Shown here: positions 9,849 to 19,759 of the stretch, piece by piece
Numbering within the stretch: the stretch's first letter is position 1
Layout: each line of letters opens with the position of its first letter
Source: Frederiksenia canicola
GTDB lineage: Bacteria; Pseudomonadota; Gammaproteobacteria; Enterobacterales; Pasteurellaceae
DNA: 64,000 bases
Assembly: GCF_011455495.1 (NCBI RefSeq)
Contig: NZ_CP015029.1
Location: 2,046,740 to 2,110,739, forward strand
Direction: 5' to 3'
Made by a program: the position numbers and the translations under genes
Notes under the pieces: model-generated
Seen by the model: the letters and a program-made list of their open reading frames with translations, nothing else
Databases searched by the model: none
Told to the model about the DNA's origin: nothing

Positions 9849-10946
9849 GTGATTTTAAGTCGATATTTAACGAAAGAAATTTTTAAGAGCCAAATTGCTA
9901 TACTTTTCATACTGTTAGTAATTTTTTTCAGCCAACAATTAGTTCGTGTTCTTAACTCCGCTGTCAGCGGACGAGTACCTACAGATCTCGTGTTGAGTCT
10001 GTTGGGATTAGGTATGCCGACAATGGCACAACTGATGTTGCCATTATCGTTGTTTATTGCTCTTTTGCTGACTTTAGGGCGTTTTTATGCTGAAAGTGAA
10101 ATTACCGTAATGCGAGCTTGCGGGGTCGGGCAAAGTTTACTAGTGAAAGTCGCTCTTTTTCTTTCGCTATTTACCACGGCGATTGCAGTCTATAACGTCT
10201 TCTGGCTCACCCCTTGGGCAATTAATAAACAGAGTGAAATGCTTGCCGAAGCCAAAGCCAACCCGCGTTTTGCCGCATTATCGGCAGGGCAATTTATGTC
10301 TGCGGGGGGGTATGTGTTGTTTATTGATAATATTGAAGACAAAAAAATCAACGATATTTATGTGTTTCAGCCCAACCAAGTAAAGAAAAACAAACCCTCC
10401 GTGGTCGTTGCCGAATCGGGCGAGTTACAAGGTTTACCAAATGGTGATCAACTGCTGACTCTCACTAACAGCATCCGCTACGAAGGCACACCACAAACCG
10501 CTGATTTCCGTATTTCTAGCTTTGATAACTACACCGCCTATTTGGGCTATCAAGATGTTGAAACAGATGAAAAACTGGTGCAGCGGGCAGATTTTGCCAA
10601 GCTAATGCAAGAGAGCTCTCCCGAAGCCCACGCCGAATTGCAATGGCGTTTTGCCTTGATCTTTGCCGTGCCGTTAATGGCATTGTTGGCGGTGCCGATG
10701 AGCAGCGTAAACCCTCGCCAAGGACGGTTTGCTAAACTCTTGCCTGCGTTGTTGCTCTATCTCATTTACTTTTTACTGCAAAGTTCGCTCAAATCTGCGG
10801 GCAGTTCAGGAAAAGTCGATGTCCGCATTTTGATGCCGTTGGTTTCTATCGCTTTCTTGCTTCTGGGTATTGTTCTCAACAGTTGGAATAGCAAATGGTT
10901 TTCTGCCTTGCGGTATCGTTTTTCAGCTAAAAAGGTGGCAGCATAA
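9849..10946 (+). CDS. lptF: LPS export ABC transporter permease LptF
   Basis: Inner-membrane subunit of the LptB2FG machine that extracts lipopolysaccharide from the inner membrane and feeds it to the LptC-A-DE bridge. The protein has 365 residues, with membrane segments at about 15-35, 55-80 and 100-125, a large periplasmic beta-jellyroll region, and C-terminal membrane segments near 270-350. The N-terminal [17 protein letters not shown] and the coupling region [16 protein letters not shown]-like stretch are typical. The start codon is GTG with no strong Shine-Dalgarno site. The TAA stop shares one base with the lptG ATG. Confidence 0.94.
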   Translation: MILSRYLTKEIFKSQIAILFILLVIFFSQQLVRVLNSAVSGRVPTDLVLSLLGLGMPTMAQLMLPLSLFIALLLTLGRFYAESEITVMRACGVGQSLLVKVALFLSLFTTAIAVYNVFWLTPWAINKQSEMLAEAKANPRFAALSAGQFMSAGGYVLFIDNIEDKKINDIYVFQPNQVKKNKPSVVVAESGELQGLPNGDQLLTLTNSIRYEGTPQTADFRISSFDNYTAYLGYQDVETDEKLVQRADFAKLMQESSPEAHAELQWRFALIFAVPLMALLAVPMSSVNPRQGRFAKLLPALLLYLIYFLLQSSLKSAGSSGKVDVRILMPLVSIAFLLLGIVLNSWNSKWFSALRYRFSAKKVAA

Positions 10947-12013
10947 TGAATGTATTAGAGCGTTATATCGGTAAAACGATTTTGGCATCCATTATGTTGG
11001 TGCTGTTTATGTTAGTTGGACTGGGAGCGATTATTAAATTTGTCGAAGAGTTTCGTGCGGTTGGACGTGGTTCTTACGATGGTTTACACGCTGCCTACTA
11101 CACTTTTTTAACCATTCCACGCGATGTGGAAACGTTCTTCCCCATTGCTGCGCTGCTTGGTTCCTTATTGGGCTTAGGTGGATTAGCCAGCCGTAGCGAA
11201 TTGGTGGTGATGCAATCGTCGGGCTTTTCTCGTTTTCGCATCGGTTTAGCGGTGATGAAAACCGCTATTCCGTTGGTGATTTTCACGATGGTGATTGGCG
11301 AATGGGGCGTGCCACAAACGGAACAATTTGCCCGAAATATGCGTTCTGTTGCCCAAAGCGGCGGCTCGATGCTCGCCACAAGTGGTGGATTCTGGGCAAA
11401 AGATGGGAATAATTTTATCTATATACGCCAAATTCAAGACGAAAAACATTTAAACAACGTACTGGTATATGAATTTGAAAACCGCCAGTTAACATCGATC
11501 CTAAAAGCCGATCAAGCCAACTATTCTGATAATGGCTGGGTGTTAAAACGAGTAGAAAAATCAACGATTGACGAAAACCACATTCAGCAAGTCAAAGAAG
11601 CAGATCAACCTTGGCAAACATCAATCACACCAAGTAAATTAGGAATTGTGTCGCTGAAACCCGAATCTCTCTCCATTTCAGGTTTAGCGGATTATGTCGG
11701 CTTCTTAAAAGAAACGGGGCAAGATCCGAAACGATTTGAAATCACGCTGTGGCGGAAAATTTTCCAACCGATTTCCATGGCCGTGATGATGCTACTTGCG
11801 ATTTCATTTATCTTTGGACCGCTTCGCAGCAGTACCATGGGAGCGAAAATTGTTATCGGCATCTTGGCAGGCTTTGTGTTTTACGTTGCCAACATCGTGT
11901 TCGGCAACCTCAGCCTCGTCGCCTCGTGGCTCCCTGTCCCGCTCGGTGCCCTTACTCCAAGTTTGCTCAGCTTGATGATCGTTTGGTGGTTACTCAGCAA
12001 GAAAAGGGATTAA
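10946..12013 (+). CDS. lptG: LPS export ABC transporter permease LptG
   Basis: Partner of LptF, with 355 residues and the same organisation: an N-terminal pair of membrane segments, the coupling motif SRSELVVMQSSGFS, a central periplasmic jellyroll, and C-terminal membrane helices (IVIGILAGFVFYVANIVF). Its ATG overlaps the lptF stop (TAATG), indicating translational coupling and a fixed subunit ratio. Confidence 0.94.
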   Translation: MNVLERYIGKTILASIMLVLFMLVGLGAIIKFVEEFRAVGRGSYDGLHAAYYTFLTIPRDVETFFPIAALLGSLLGLGGLASRSELVVMQSSGFSRFRIGLAVMKTAIPLVIFTMVIGEWGVPQTEQFARNMRSVAQSGGSMLATSGGFWAKDGNNFIYIRQIQDEKHLNNVLVYEFENRQLTSILKADQANYSDNGWVLKRVEKSTIDENHIQQVKEADQPWQTSITPSKLGIVSLKPESLSISGLADYVGFLKETGQDPKRFEITLWRKIFQPISMAVMMLLAISFIFGPLRSSTMGAKIVIGILAGFVFYVANIVFGNLSLVASWLPVPLGALTPSLLSLMIVWWLLSKKRD

Positions 12014-12018
12014 CTTTT

Positions 12019-12116
12019 GTCGGGGCGGACCTGCATGTCCGCCCGCTTAATTATTTGTAAAGTTTAAAATACATTCAACCGCTTGTTTTCGGTCGGATAC
12101 ACAAGTCCGCCCCACG
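12019..12116. repeat. REP-like inverted pair upstream of dnaE
   Basis: Two related GC-rich palindromic units face each other. The first contains GGGCGGAC (12023-12030) and GTCCGCCC (12037-12044) around a 6-base loop. The second, in inverted orientation near 12091-12115, reads on the minus strand as GTGGGGCGGACTTG...TCCGACC. The shared GT(C)GGGGCGGAC core and head-to-head layout resemble bacterial REP/BIME elements mobilised by REP-associated tyrosine transposases. An uptake-signal core (ACCGCTTGT) lies between the units. Confidence 0.6.
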
Positions 12117-12136
12117 CATAGAGATACGATATACAT

Positions 12137-15100
12137 ATGTCCCAACCCCGTTTTGTACATCTTAAAGTTCACAGTGACTTCTCAATGATTGATGGCTTAG
12201 CCAAGGTGAAGCCTTTGGTGAAAGCCTGCGTTACCAACAATATGGTGGCAATGGCATTGACCGACTTCACCAACTTTTGCGGGTTGGTGCGGTTTTATGG
12301 CGAGGCTCTGGGTTCGGGAGTGAAACCGATTGTTGGGGTAGATGTGATGGTTCGCCCTGAGCCTGAAAGTGAAGAATTTTTTGAGCTGACACTACTCGCC
12401 AAAAATAATACTGGCTATCATAACATTACGCTTTTGATTTCCAGAGCTTATCAGCAAGGCTATTTTGAGTTTCCCGTGGTGGAAAAAGCGTGGTTGTCGG
12501 AACTCGCAGAAGGTATCATTGTGCTGTCTGGCGGCCGCCATGGCGATGTTGGCAAAGCGTTATTAAAAGAAAATCAAGCAGAAGCCGAAAGCCTGCTTCA
12601 CTTCTACCAAACCCATTTTCCAAACCATTATTACTTGTCCCTCTGTCGTACAGGACGGTTGGACGAAGAACGCTATATTCAACAAGCGGTCAGATTCGCT
12701 CAACGTTTTACAATTCCAGTGGTGGCGGTGAATGATGTCGTGTTCTTGAAAGAAGACGATTTTGATGCCCACGAAATTCGCGTAGCGATCCACGACAGCT
12801 ACACCTTAGATGATCCAAAACGCCCAAAAAAATACTCACCTCAGCAATATTTCCGTAGCGAAGAGGAAATGTGTGCATTATTCGCCGATTTACCACAAGC
12901 GCTTGAAAATACAATAAAAATTGCCCAACGCTGTAATGTCACCATTCGGTTAGGCGAGTACTTTTTGCCGAATTTCCCGACAGGCGAGCTTTCTACTGAA
13001 GACTATTTGGTGCAGAAATCTCGAGAAGGGTTGGAAGAACGATTGGAATTTCTGTTCCCCGATCCTGAAGAACGAGCCAACAAGCGGTCAGTTTATGACG
13101 AAAGATTGCAAATCGAACTGGACGTGATCAACCAAATGGGCTTCCCTGGTTACTTCCTGATCGTGATGGAGTTTATTCAATGGTCGAAGGATAACGACAT
13201 TCCCGTAGGTCCTGGGCGTGGTTCAGGGGCAGGGTCGCTAGTTGCCTATGCGTTAAAAATTACCGATTTAGACCCACTTGAATTTGATTTGCTTTTCGAA
13301 CGCTTCTTAAATCCAGAGCGGGTTTCAATGCCCGATTTTGACGTGGACTTCTGTATGGACGGGCGAGATCGGGTGATCGAACACGTTTCTGAAACTTATG
13401 GTCGCCAAGCGGTATCGCAAATTATCACCTTTGGTACGATGGCGGCGAAAGCCGTCATTCGTGATGTAGGGCGAGTGCTTGGGCACCCATATAGCTTTGT
13501 TGATCGGATTTCCAAACTCATTCCACCAGACCCTGGTATGACGTTAGAAAAAGCCTTCGGGGTTGAGCCCAAATTGCAAGAGCTGTACGACAGCGATGAA
13601 GAAGTCGAAGCGTTGATTGATATGGCTCGCAAACTGGAAGGCGTCACCCGCAACGCAGGCAAACACGCAGGCGGCGTAGTGATTGCTCCGACAGCGATCA
13701 CCGATTTCTCACCGCTTTATTGCGACTCACAAGGCTTACACCCTGTTACCCATTTCGATAAAAACGATGTGGAATACGCCGGTTTAGTGAAGTTCGACTT
13801 TTTGGGCTTACGGACACTGACCATCATCAAATGGGCATTAGAAATGATCAATGCCCGCCTTGCTAAAGAAGGCAAAGAGCCAGTACGAATTGAAAGCATT
13901 CCCCTTGATGATGAAAAGGCATTCAAACTACTTAAAGCGGCGAAAACCACTGCGGTATTCCAGCTCGAATCTCGCGGTATGAAAGACCTTATTTCTCGCC
14001 TACAACCGAGTAACTTTGAAGATATTATTGCGTTAGTCGCACTGTTTCGCCCTGGCCCGTTAGAGGCAGGAATGGTGCAGAACTTTATCGACCGCAAACA
14101 CGGCAAAGAACCGATTTCTTACCCTGATGCTCAATATCAGCACGAATGGCTGCAACCGATTTTAGAACCCACTTATGGCATTATCGTTTATCAAGAGCAG
14201 GTAATGCAGATCGCACAAGTGTTAGCGGGTTATACCCTCGGGGGGGCAGACTTGCTACGACGTGCGATGGGTAAGAAAAAACCCGAAGAAATGGCAGCCC
14301 AGCGAGCAATTTTTGAAAAAGGGGCCGTAGAAAAAGGCGTTAATGGCGAGTTGGCGATGAAAATCTTCGACTTAGTGGAAAAATTTGCCGGCTACGGCTT
14401 TAACAAATCCCACTCTGCCGCTTATGCATTAGTTTCCTACCAGACCTTGTGGCTCAAAGCCCACTACCCTGCGGAATTTATGGCAGCAGTAATGACTTCG
14501 GAATTGGATAATACCGATAAAATCGTTGGCTTCTATGATGAATGTATCAATATGGGCTTAACCGTCGTGCCGCCAGACATCAACAGTGGTAAACACCGTT
14601 TCAGCGTAAACGAAAAAGGAGAAATTGTGTACGGCTTAGGGGCAATCAAAGGCGTGGGTGAAGGCCCGATTGATGCGATTTTGGAAGCCCGTAACCAAGA
14701 CGGTATTTTCAAAGATCTGTTCGATCTCACCGCACGGGTGGATCTGCGTAAAGTCAATCGCCGTACCTTTGAAGGCTTAATTATGGCGGGTGCCTTTGAC
14801 AAACTCGGACCGCACCGTGCCGCACTAATGAAGAATTTGGAAGATGCTCTCAAAGCCTCCGATCAACACAGCAAAATGGAAGCCTTGGGGCAAAGCGATA
14901 TGTTCGGCGTGCTGACCGAAACCGTGGAAGAAGTGCAAAACGCCTACGCCAACACGCCAAAGTGGACTGAACAAGCGGTGCTAGAAGGCGAAAAAAATAC
15001 CTTAGGGCTCTATTTGAGTGGGCATCCTGTTGGGCGGTTCTTAAAAGAACTTTCCCACTATGCCCCCGCACGCTTGAATGAATTGCAACCAACTTATCGT

Positions 15101-15613
15101 GGCCAAGTGGCAACGGTAGCGGGTTTAGTAATGGCTTCACGCATTGCGGTCACGAAAAAAGGCAACCGCATCGGCATTGCCACCATTGAAGACCGCTCTG
15201 GCAAGTTGGATATTACCCTGTTTTCTGAAGCCTTGGAAAATTTTGGGCATTTGCTTCAGAAAGACAATATCATTATCGCCAGTGGTTCCATTCAGTTTGA
15301 TGACTTCAGTGGTGGCTTGAAAATGTCGGCTCGAGAAGTAATTTCACTCGACGAAGCCCGTGAGCGATTTGCCAAAAGCCTCGCCCTTGCGATTCACCAA
15401 GAGCAGCTAAACCCAAGTTTTATCAAACAGCTGAAATCCATTATCGAACCACACAAAGATGGCATTTTACCGCTACATTTCTACTACCAAAGTCCCGAAG
15501 GGCGAGCCTTACTCAAAGGCGGGATAGAATGGAGAGTAACGCCAAAAGAAGAGATGCTCACTGCCTTAAAATCCCTGCTTGGCGAAAATGCGGTGGAGTT
15601 AGAATTTGAATAG
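12137..15613 (+). CDS. dnaE: DNA polymerase III alpha subunit
   Basis: Catalytic subunit of the replicative polymerase, with 1158 residues, the usual size for DnaE. Domains in order: N-terminal PHP domain ([17 protein letters not shown] near residue 11), polymerase palm with [16 protein letters not shown] and the metal-binding PDFDVDF near residue 400, the HAG-containing [12 protein letters not shown], fingers and beta-binding region, and an OB-fold around residues 995-1070 ([12 protein letters not shown]). Several uptake signals are read in frame (for example QQAVRFAQR and NKRSVYDE). The start follows CATATG; the upstream site is weak. It is flanked on both sides by REP-like inverted pairs. 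Confidence 0.97.
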   Translation: MSQPRFVHLKVHSDFSMIDGLAKVKPLVKACVTNNMVAMALTDFTNFCGLVRFYGEALGSGVKPIVGVDVMVRPEPESEEFFELTLLAKNNTGYHNITLLISRAYQQGYFEFPVVEKAWLSELAEGIIVLSGGRHGDVGKALLKENQAEAESLLHFYQTHFPNHYYLSLCRTGRLDEERYIQQAVRFAQRFTIPVVAVNDVVFLKEDDFDAHEIRVAIHDSYTLDDPKRPKKYSPQQYFRSEEEMCALFADLPQALENTIKIAQRCNVTIRLGEYFLPNFPTGELSTEDYLVQKSREGLEERLEFLFPDPEERANKRSVYDERLQIELDVINQMGFPGYFLIVMEFIQWSKDNDIPVGPGRGSGAGSLVAYALKITDLDPLEFDLLFERFLNPERVSMPDFDVDFCMDGRDRVIEHVSETYGRQAVSQIITFGTMAAKAVIRDVGRVLGHPYSFVDRISKLIPPDPGMTLEKAFGVEPKLQELYDSDEEVEALIDMARKLEGVTRNAGKHAGGVVIAPTAITDFSPLYCDSQGLHPVTHFDKNDVEYAGLVKFDFLGLRTLTIIKWALEMINARLAKEGKEPVRIESIPLDDEKAFKLLKAAKTTAVFQLESRGMKDLISRLQPSNFEDIIALVALFRPGPLEAGMVQNFIDRKHGKEPISYPDAQYQHEWLQPILEPTYGIIVYQEQVMQIAQVLAGYTLGGADLLRRAMGKKKPEEMAAQRAIFEKGAVEKGVNGELAMKIFDLVEKFAGYGFNKSHSAAYALVSYQTLWLKAHYPAEFMAAVMTSELDNTDKIVGFYDECINMGLTVVPPDINSGKHRFSVNEKGEIVYGLGAIKGVGEGPIDAILEARNQDGIFKDLFDLTARVDLRKVNRRTFEGLIMAGAFDKLGPHRAALMKNLEDALKASDQHSKMEALGQSDMFGVLTETVEEVQNAYANTPKWTEQAVLEGEKNTLGLYLSGHPVGRFLKELSHYAPARLNELQPTYRGQVATVAGLVMASRIAVTKKGNRIGIATIEDRSGKLDITLFSEALENFGHLLQKDNIIIASGSIQFDDFSGGLKMSAREVISLDEARERFAKSLALAIHQEQLNPSFIKQLKSIIEPHKDGILPLHFYYQSPEGRALLKGGIEWRVTPKEEMLTALKSLLGENAVELEFE

Positions 15614-15639
15614 ATTTGCAATATTCTTCGCAAATCTTA

Positions 15640-15714
15640 CCGCTTGTACAGCGATGGAATGGGCTTTAGCCCAACAACAAATTTACATTTTTTAATGGGC
15701 TAAATCCCATCTTA
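15640..15714. repeat. Uptake signal and second REP-like inverted pair, downstream of dnaE
   Basis: A reverse uptake-signal core lies at 15640-15648. It is followed by GATGGAATGGGCTTTAGCCC (15653-15672) and, in inverted orientation, GGGCTAAATCCCATC (15697-15711). Each unit is itself a small palindrome (GGGCTTTAGCCC). The type differs from the GGGCGGAC pair upstream of dnaE. Confidence 0.6.
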
Positions 15715-15726
15715 CGAGATCAAGAA

Positions 15727-17001
15727 ATGCTACGTCGAATTTATACGTTACTCAGTTATATTATCCAGCCCTTGATTTTACTGCTGATGTGGCAACGGGG
15801 GCGAAAACAGCCTGAATACCGACAACGTTTGACTGAACGTTATGGTTGTTATGATCGAATGAAACCGCCACAGCCAAATGGCATTGTGATTCATGCGGCA
15901 TCTGTTGGCGAGGTGATTGCCGCAACGCCATTAATCAAAGCGTTACAACTGCGTTATCCTGAATTGCCAATGACAGTCACAACCGTTACGCCAACAGGTT
16001 CAGCTCGGGTGAAAGCCGCGTTTGGTGAAACCGTTTCGCATCTTTATTTGCCTTACGATTTACCTGATGCAGTGAAACGCTTTTTAGATTTTGTTCAGCC
16101 TAAATTAGTTGTGGTGATTGAAACGGAACTTTGGCCAAATTTAATTCACCAAATCGATCAACGCCAAATCCCTTTTGTCATCGTCAATGCTCGCCTTTCG
16201 CCACGCTCGGCAAAACGTTACGGCTGGATCAAGTCGCAACTCAAAGAGATGTGGCAAGAAGTGGATCTAATTTTAGCTCAAGATGCAGTCAGTGCCGAAC
16301 GTTATATCAGGCTTGGCTTTGATTCACAAAAACTGATCAATACAGGGAATCTCAAATTTGATTTAGAAATCACCCCCGAACTTCGCCAAAAGGTGAGTGA
16401 AACCCGTGAGCAACTCGGGATTACCAATCGCCCAGTGTGGATTGCGGGCAGCACCCACGAAGGCGAAGAAAAGCTGATTTTAGAAGCACACCAGCAACTC
16501 TTAGAATGCTACCCAAATCTGTTATTGATCCTTGTACCACGGCATCCAGAACGCTTCAAAAACGTGGAGGAGTTGCTGAAAAAGCAACAAATCCCTTATT
16601 GCAAGCGGTCAGATTCGGTGAAAATTTTGCAAAACACGCAGGTGCTATTTGGCGATACCATGGGTGAAATGATGCTACTCTATGGCTTAGCACAAATCGC
16701 GTTTGTGGGCGGCAGCTTAGTCAAACATGGCGGACACAATCCATTAGAACCGATTGCTTTTGAACTCCCCGTCATTTCAGGGATACACACGTTCAACTTT
16801 CCTGAAGTTTTTTCAAAACTGAGAGAAATGAATGGGGTAGTTGAAATTCAAACGGATAAAAACGCCGTTGTCGAAGCCGTAAACTACTTTCTTGAACGCC
16901 CTGAACTGAGCCAAAAAATTAGCCAAGCGGGCTTTGATGTATTAAAAGAAAACCAAGGTGCCTTAGCTCGTACCTTGAAATTATTAGCGAGATATTTATA
17001 A
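15727..17001 (+). CDS. waaA: 3-deoxy-D-manno-octulosonic acid (Kdo) transferase
   Basis: GT-B glycosyltransferase that adds Kdo from CMP-Kdo to lipid IVA, on the cytoplasmic face of the inner membrane. The protein has 424 residues with an N-terminal membrane anchor (residues 1-22). Typical motifs are [15 protein letters not shown] (near 55), VIETELWPN (near 125), NARLSPRS, and in the C-terminal half [11 protein letters not shown] and GGHNPLEP. Around 16601 a full uptake signal with its TTTTGCAAA tail is read in frame as [12 protein letters not shown], in a loop of the second domain. It heads a compact five-gene run ending with amiB. Confidence 0.95.
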   Translation: MLRRIYTLLSYIIQPLILLLMWQRGRKQPEYRQRLTERYGCYDRMKPPQPNGIVIHAASVGEVIAATPLIKALQLRYPELPMTVTTVTPTGSARVKAAFGETVSHLYLPYDLPDAVKRFLDFVQPKLVVVIETELWPNLIHQIDQRQIPFVIVNARLSPRSAKRYGWIKSQLKEMWQEVDLILAQDAVSAERYIRLGFDSQKLINTGNLKFDLEITPELRQKVSETREQLGITNRPVWIAGSTHEGEEKLILEAHQQLLECYPNLLLILVPRHPERFKNVEELLKKQQIPYCKRSDSVKILQNTQVLFGDTMGEMMLLYGLAQIAFVGGSLVKHGGHNPLEPIAFELPVISGIHTFNFPEVFSKLREMNGVVEIQTDKNAVVEAVNYFLERPELSQKISQAGFDVLKENQGALARTLKLLARYL

Positions 17002-17002
17002 A

Positions 17003-17479
17003 ATGAGTCAAACAGTTATTTATGCAGGTACTTTTGACCCCATCACTAATGGGCATTTAGACATTATTCAACGTGCATCCAACCTATTTGAACATGTGAT
17101 TGTTGCAGTAGCCAAAAACCCAAGTAAACAGCCACTTTTTAGCCTTGAACAACGGATCGAACTCGTCGAGCAAAGCTGTACGGAGCTTGCCAATGTACAA
17201 GCGGTCGGTTTTAGCGGATTACTTGCAAATTTTGCCCAACAGCACCAGGCGGTGGCATTAATTCGTGGCGTGCGAGGGGCGGACGACATTGATTATGAAA
17301 TCCAACTTGCTCAGCTGAATGATAAACTTGCCAATTCGCTAGAAACGATTTTTTTCCCGCCTTCAGTTGAATGGCGTTATCTCTCGTCTACTATGGTGCG
17401 TGAAATTTACCGCCATCATGGTGATTTGGAACAATTTGTGCCTACGGTGGTCTATCAAGCACTTAAGGATTTGAAATGA
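17003..17479 (+). CDS. coaD: Phosphopantetheine adenylyltransferase
   Basis: Penultimate enzyme of coenzyme A synthesis: transfers AMP from ATP to 4'-phosphopantetheine. The protein has 158 residues. The nucleotidyltransferase signature is [14 protein letters not shown] near residues 8-21 (T/HxGH), with [12 protein letters not shown] and the C-terminal [13 protein letters not shown]. It starts one base after the waaA stop and overlaps orn by four bases. Adjacency of waaA and coaD is common in gamma-proteobacteria. Confidence 0.96.
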   Translation: MSQTVIYAGTFDPITNGHLDIIQRASNLFEHVIVAVAKNPSKQPLFSLEQRIELVEQSCTELANVQAVGFSGLLANFAQQHQAVALIRGVRGADDIDYEIQLAQLNDKLANSLETIFFPPSVEWRYLSSTMVREIYRHHGDLEQFVPTVVYQALKDLK

Positions 17480-18024
17480 AACAAGATAAGCAGAATTTAA
17501 TTTGGATTGATCTAGAAATGACTGGACTTGATCCTGAAAAAGAACGAATTATTGAAATTGCGACGATCGTAACCGATAAAGATCTCAATATTTTGGCGGA
17601 AGGACCTGTGCTTGCGGTACATCAATCCGATGAATTGCTGAATAAAATGAGCGACTGGTGCGTCAAAACCCACACCGAAAATGGCTTGGTGGAACGTGTG
17701 AAACAGAGCAAACTCACCGAGCGAGCGGCTGAATTGCAAACGTTGGATTTTCTTAAACAATGGGTACCGAAAGGGGCCTCTCCTATTTGTGGTAACAGTG
17801 TGCCGCAAGATAAACGTTTTTTATACCACTATATGCCTGAGCTGGCAGATTATTTCCACTATCGCCATTTAGATGTCAGCACGCTCAAAGAGCTGGCAAG
17901 CCGCTGGAAACCAGAGATACTCAAGCAATTTTCTAAGAAAAATACACACTTAGCCTTAGACGACATTAAAGAATCTATCGAAGAACTGAAATTTTATCGT
18001 CGCCATTTTATCAACTTAGACTAA
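17476..18024 (+). CDS. orn: Oligoribonuclease
   Basis: 3'-5' exonuclease of the DEDDh superfamily that clears 2-5-mer RNAs, including pGpG. At 182 residues the size is standard. The first acidic motif is [11 protein letters not shown] with the following RIIEIA, the second in [11 protein letters not shown], and the HxxxxD motif in [11 protein letters not shown]. The start overlaps the coaD stop. Confidence 0.96.
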   Translation: MKQDKQNLIWIDLEMTGLDPEKERIIEIATIVTDKDLNILAEGPVLAVHQSDELLNKMSDWCVKTHTENGLVERVKQSKLTERAAELQTLDFLKQWVPKGASPICGNSVPQDKRFLYHYMPELADYFHYRHLDVSTLKELASRWKPEILKQFSKKNTHLALDDIKESIEELKFYRRHFINLD

Positions 18025-18029
18025 CGAAA

Positions 18030-18503
18030 ATGACAACCGACATTTATGCCGCAGACGAAAATGCCCTGCTCGCTTTTGGCAGCCAACTTGCCGAACAACT
18101 AAAACGCTATTTAGCGGCAGATCCGAACCACGCCTTGACGATTTATCTCAATGGCGAGCTTGGGGCGGGCAAAACGACACTCACCCGCAGCATCGTGCGA
18201 GCCTTTGGGCATCAAGGTAATGTAAAAAGCCCGACTTATACCTTGGTGGAAGAATATTCATTGCCGCATTGTGTAATCTACCATTTTGATCTCTATCGTC
18301 TTGCTGATCCTGAAGAATTGGAGTTTATGGGTATTCGGGATTACTTCCGTCCACAAACGCTCTGTTTATTAGAATGGGCGAGCCGTGGCGAAGGGATGAT
18401 TCCACCAGCAGATTTGGTGATTCAACTCGATTACGCCGAGCAAGGCAGACACATTCACCTTCTGCCACAGAATGAGAAATTGCAAAACTTTTTAATGATC
18501 TAA
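18030..18503 (+). CDS. tsaE: tRNA N6-threonylcarbamoyladenosine synthesis ATPase TsaE
   Basis: ATPase that cycles the TsaB-TsaD complex during t6A37 modification of ANN-decoding tRNAs. The protein has 157 residues with P-loop [12 protein letters not shown] near residue 46 and the [10 protein letters not shown] switch segment. The end of the gene is formed by a reverse uptake signal (TCTAACCGCTTG). The amiB gene follows directly, the widespread tsaE-amiB linkage. Confidence 0.94.
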   Translation: MTTDIYAADENALLAFGSQLAEQLKRYLAADPNHALTIYLNGELGAGKTTLTRSIVRAFGHQGNVKSPTYTLVEEYSLPHCVIYHFDLYRLADPEELEFMGIRDYFRPQTLCLLEWASRGEGMIPPADLVIQLDYAEQGRHIHLLPQNEKLQNFLMI

Positions 18504-18522
18504 CCGCTTGTCAGAGAGAATA

Positions 18523-19644
18523 ATGAAGAAATTTTTAAGCTGTTTTACTTTTTTATGCCTTTTTAGCACAGCCCTTCAAGCCAAGACCGTTATCGCCATT
18601 GATGCAGGGCACGGTGGTAAAGATCCCGGTGCTATCGGTAAACATTTAGGAATAAAAGAAAAAGATGTCACCCTGTCGATCGCAAAAGAACTCAAAGCTC
18701 TGCTTGATGCCGACCCAAATTTCAAGGCGGTGATGACACGTAAGGGCGACTATTTTATCCAACTCCCAAACCGCACTGAAATCGCCCGTAAAAATAAAGC
18801 GAACTACTTGGTTTCGATTCATGCTGATTCGTCCCCCAGCTCAAAAGATCTGAAAGGGGCTTCTGTTTGGGTACTCTCAAACCGCCGAGCCAATGACGAG
18901 TTAGGAAAATGGCTAGAAGATCACGAAAAACAATCCGAACTCCTTGGTGGTGCAGGTTCAGTATTATCAAACGCAAACGAACGCTATTTGAGCCAAACCG
19001 TGCTAGATCTGCAATTCTCTCATTCACAACGTTCGGGTTATGAGCTAGGGAAAACGGTATTGAAAAAGATGAGCGGAATCACATCACTTGCCAAAAGTTC
19101 ACCACAGCACGCCAGTTTGAGTGTGCTACGTTCACCGGATATTCCATCTATTTTGGTTGAGACGGGTTTTTTATCGAATGCCACAGAAGAGCAAAAATTG
19201 GCAAGTATCACCTATCGCCGCCAAGTTGCTAGGGCGATTTACAACGGATTAAGCGAATATCGTACTCGCAATGCTGGCTACCTTACGCCGAAAACGGTGT
19301 TTAAAGAAGAAAAAGCGGAAAAAGCCAATAAAAAATCGAGTCCTGCTCAGACTAGCAATAAAAAAACAGACGCCAAAAATAAAGCAACTGAAAAAGCCGC
19401 CAAATCTTCCGATAAAAAAGCTGACGCTAAAGAGAAGGTAAAAAAAGAGCAAGCGACAAAAGAAGGATCGAAAAAAGAAGACAGTAAAACAATCAATCCC
19501 AATGCAACGCATCATATTGTTGGAAAAGATGAAACGCTTTATTCGATCGCAAGAATGTATAAGACCACGCCTGAAAAGCTGAGTCAGCTGAACAATATTA
19601 AGGATAATAAAATTTTTGTCGGTAAAAAGTTGAAGTTGAAGTAG
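18523..19644 (+). CDS. amiB: N-acetylmuramoyl-L-alanine amidase AmiB
   Basis: Periplasmic zinc amidase that splits septal peptidoglycan during cell separation. The protein has 373 residues from the ATG at 18523; an in-frame TTG at 18508 is less likely, because the ATG gives a clean signal peptide ending ALQA. The Amidase_3 domain spans about residues 22-240, with [12 protein letters not shown], the HADS motif and the catalytic Glu in [11 protein letters not shown] lysine-rich, low-complexity linker (about residues 250-325) leads to a C-terminal LysM domain ([20 protein letters not shown]) that binds peptidoglycan. Confidence 0.94.
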   Translation: MKKFLSCFTFLCLFSTALQAKTVIAIDAGHGGKDPGAIGKHLGIKEKDVTLSIAKELKALLDADPNFKAVMTRKGDYFIQLPNRTEIARKNKANYLVSIHADSSPSSKDLKGASVWVLSNRRANDELGKWLEDHEKQSELLGGAGSVLSNANERYLSQTVLDLQFSHSQRSGYELGKTVLKKMSGITSLAKSSPQHASLSVLRSPDIPSILVETGFLSNATEEQKLASITYRRQVARAIYNGLSEYRTRNAGYLTPKTVFKEEKAEKANKKSSPAQTSNKKTDAKNKATEKAAKSSDKKADAKEKVKKEQATKEGSKKEDSKTINPNATHHIVGKDETLYSIARMYKTTPEKLSQLNNIKDNKIFVGKKLKLK

Positions 19645-19646
19645 CA

Positions 19647-19704
19647 ACAAGCGGTCAGATCCGAGAAACCATTTGCAAAACATTATCAGGATCTCACCGC
19701 TTGT
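19647..19704. repeat. Inverted uptake-signal pair after amiB
   Basis: ACAAGCGGT at 19647-19655 and ACCGCTTGT at 19696-19704, with pairing flanks (CAGATCC / GGATCTC) and a TTTGCAAA tail between. It starts two bases after the amiB stop, just before the terminator. Confidence 0.85.
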
Positions 19705-19720
19705 ATCAACAAAAGGCATA

Positions 19721-19750
19721 AAAAAGCAGCGTTTTTCCACGCTGCTTTTT
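19721..19750. terminator. Bidirectional terminator between amiB and metE
   Basis: AAAAAGCAGCG (19721-19731) pairs with CGCTGCTTTTT (19740-19750), an 11-bp stem with an 8-base loop. T-runs on both strands serve the convergent amiB and metE genes. Confidence 0.88.
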
Positions 19751-19759
19751 CATCTTCTA

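Noticed and set aside
13396-14853. Several 100-130-codon open frames on the minus strand of dnaE
   Set aside because: They are antisense shadows of a highly conserved gene, with no ribosome sites and no family resemblance.
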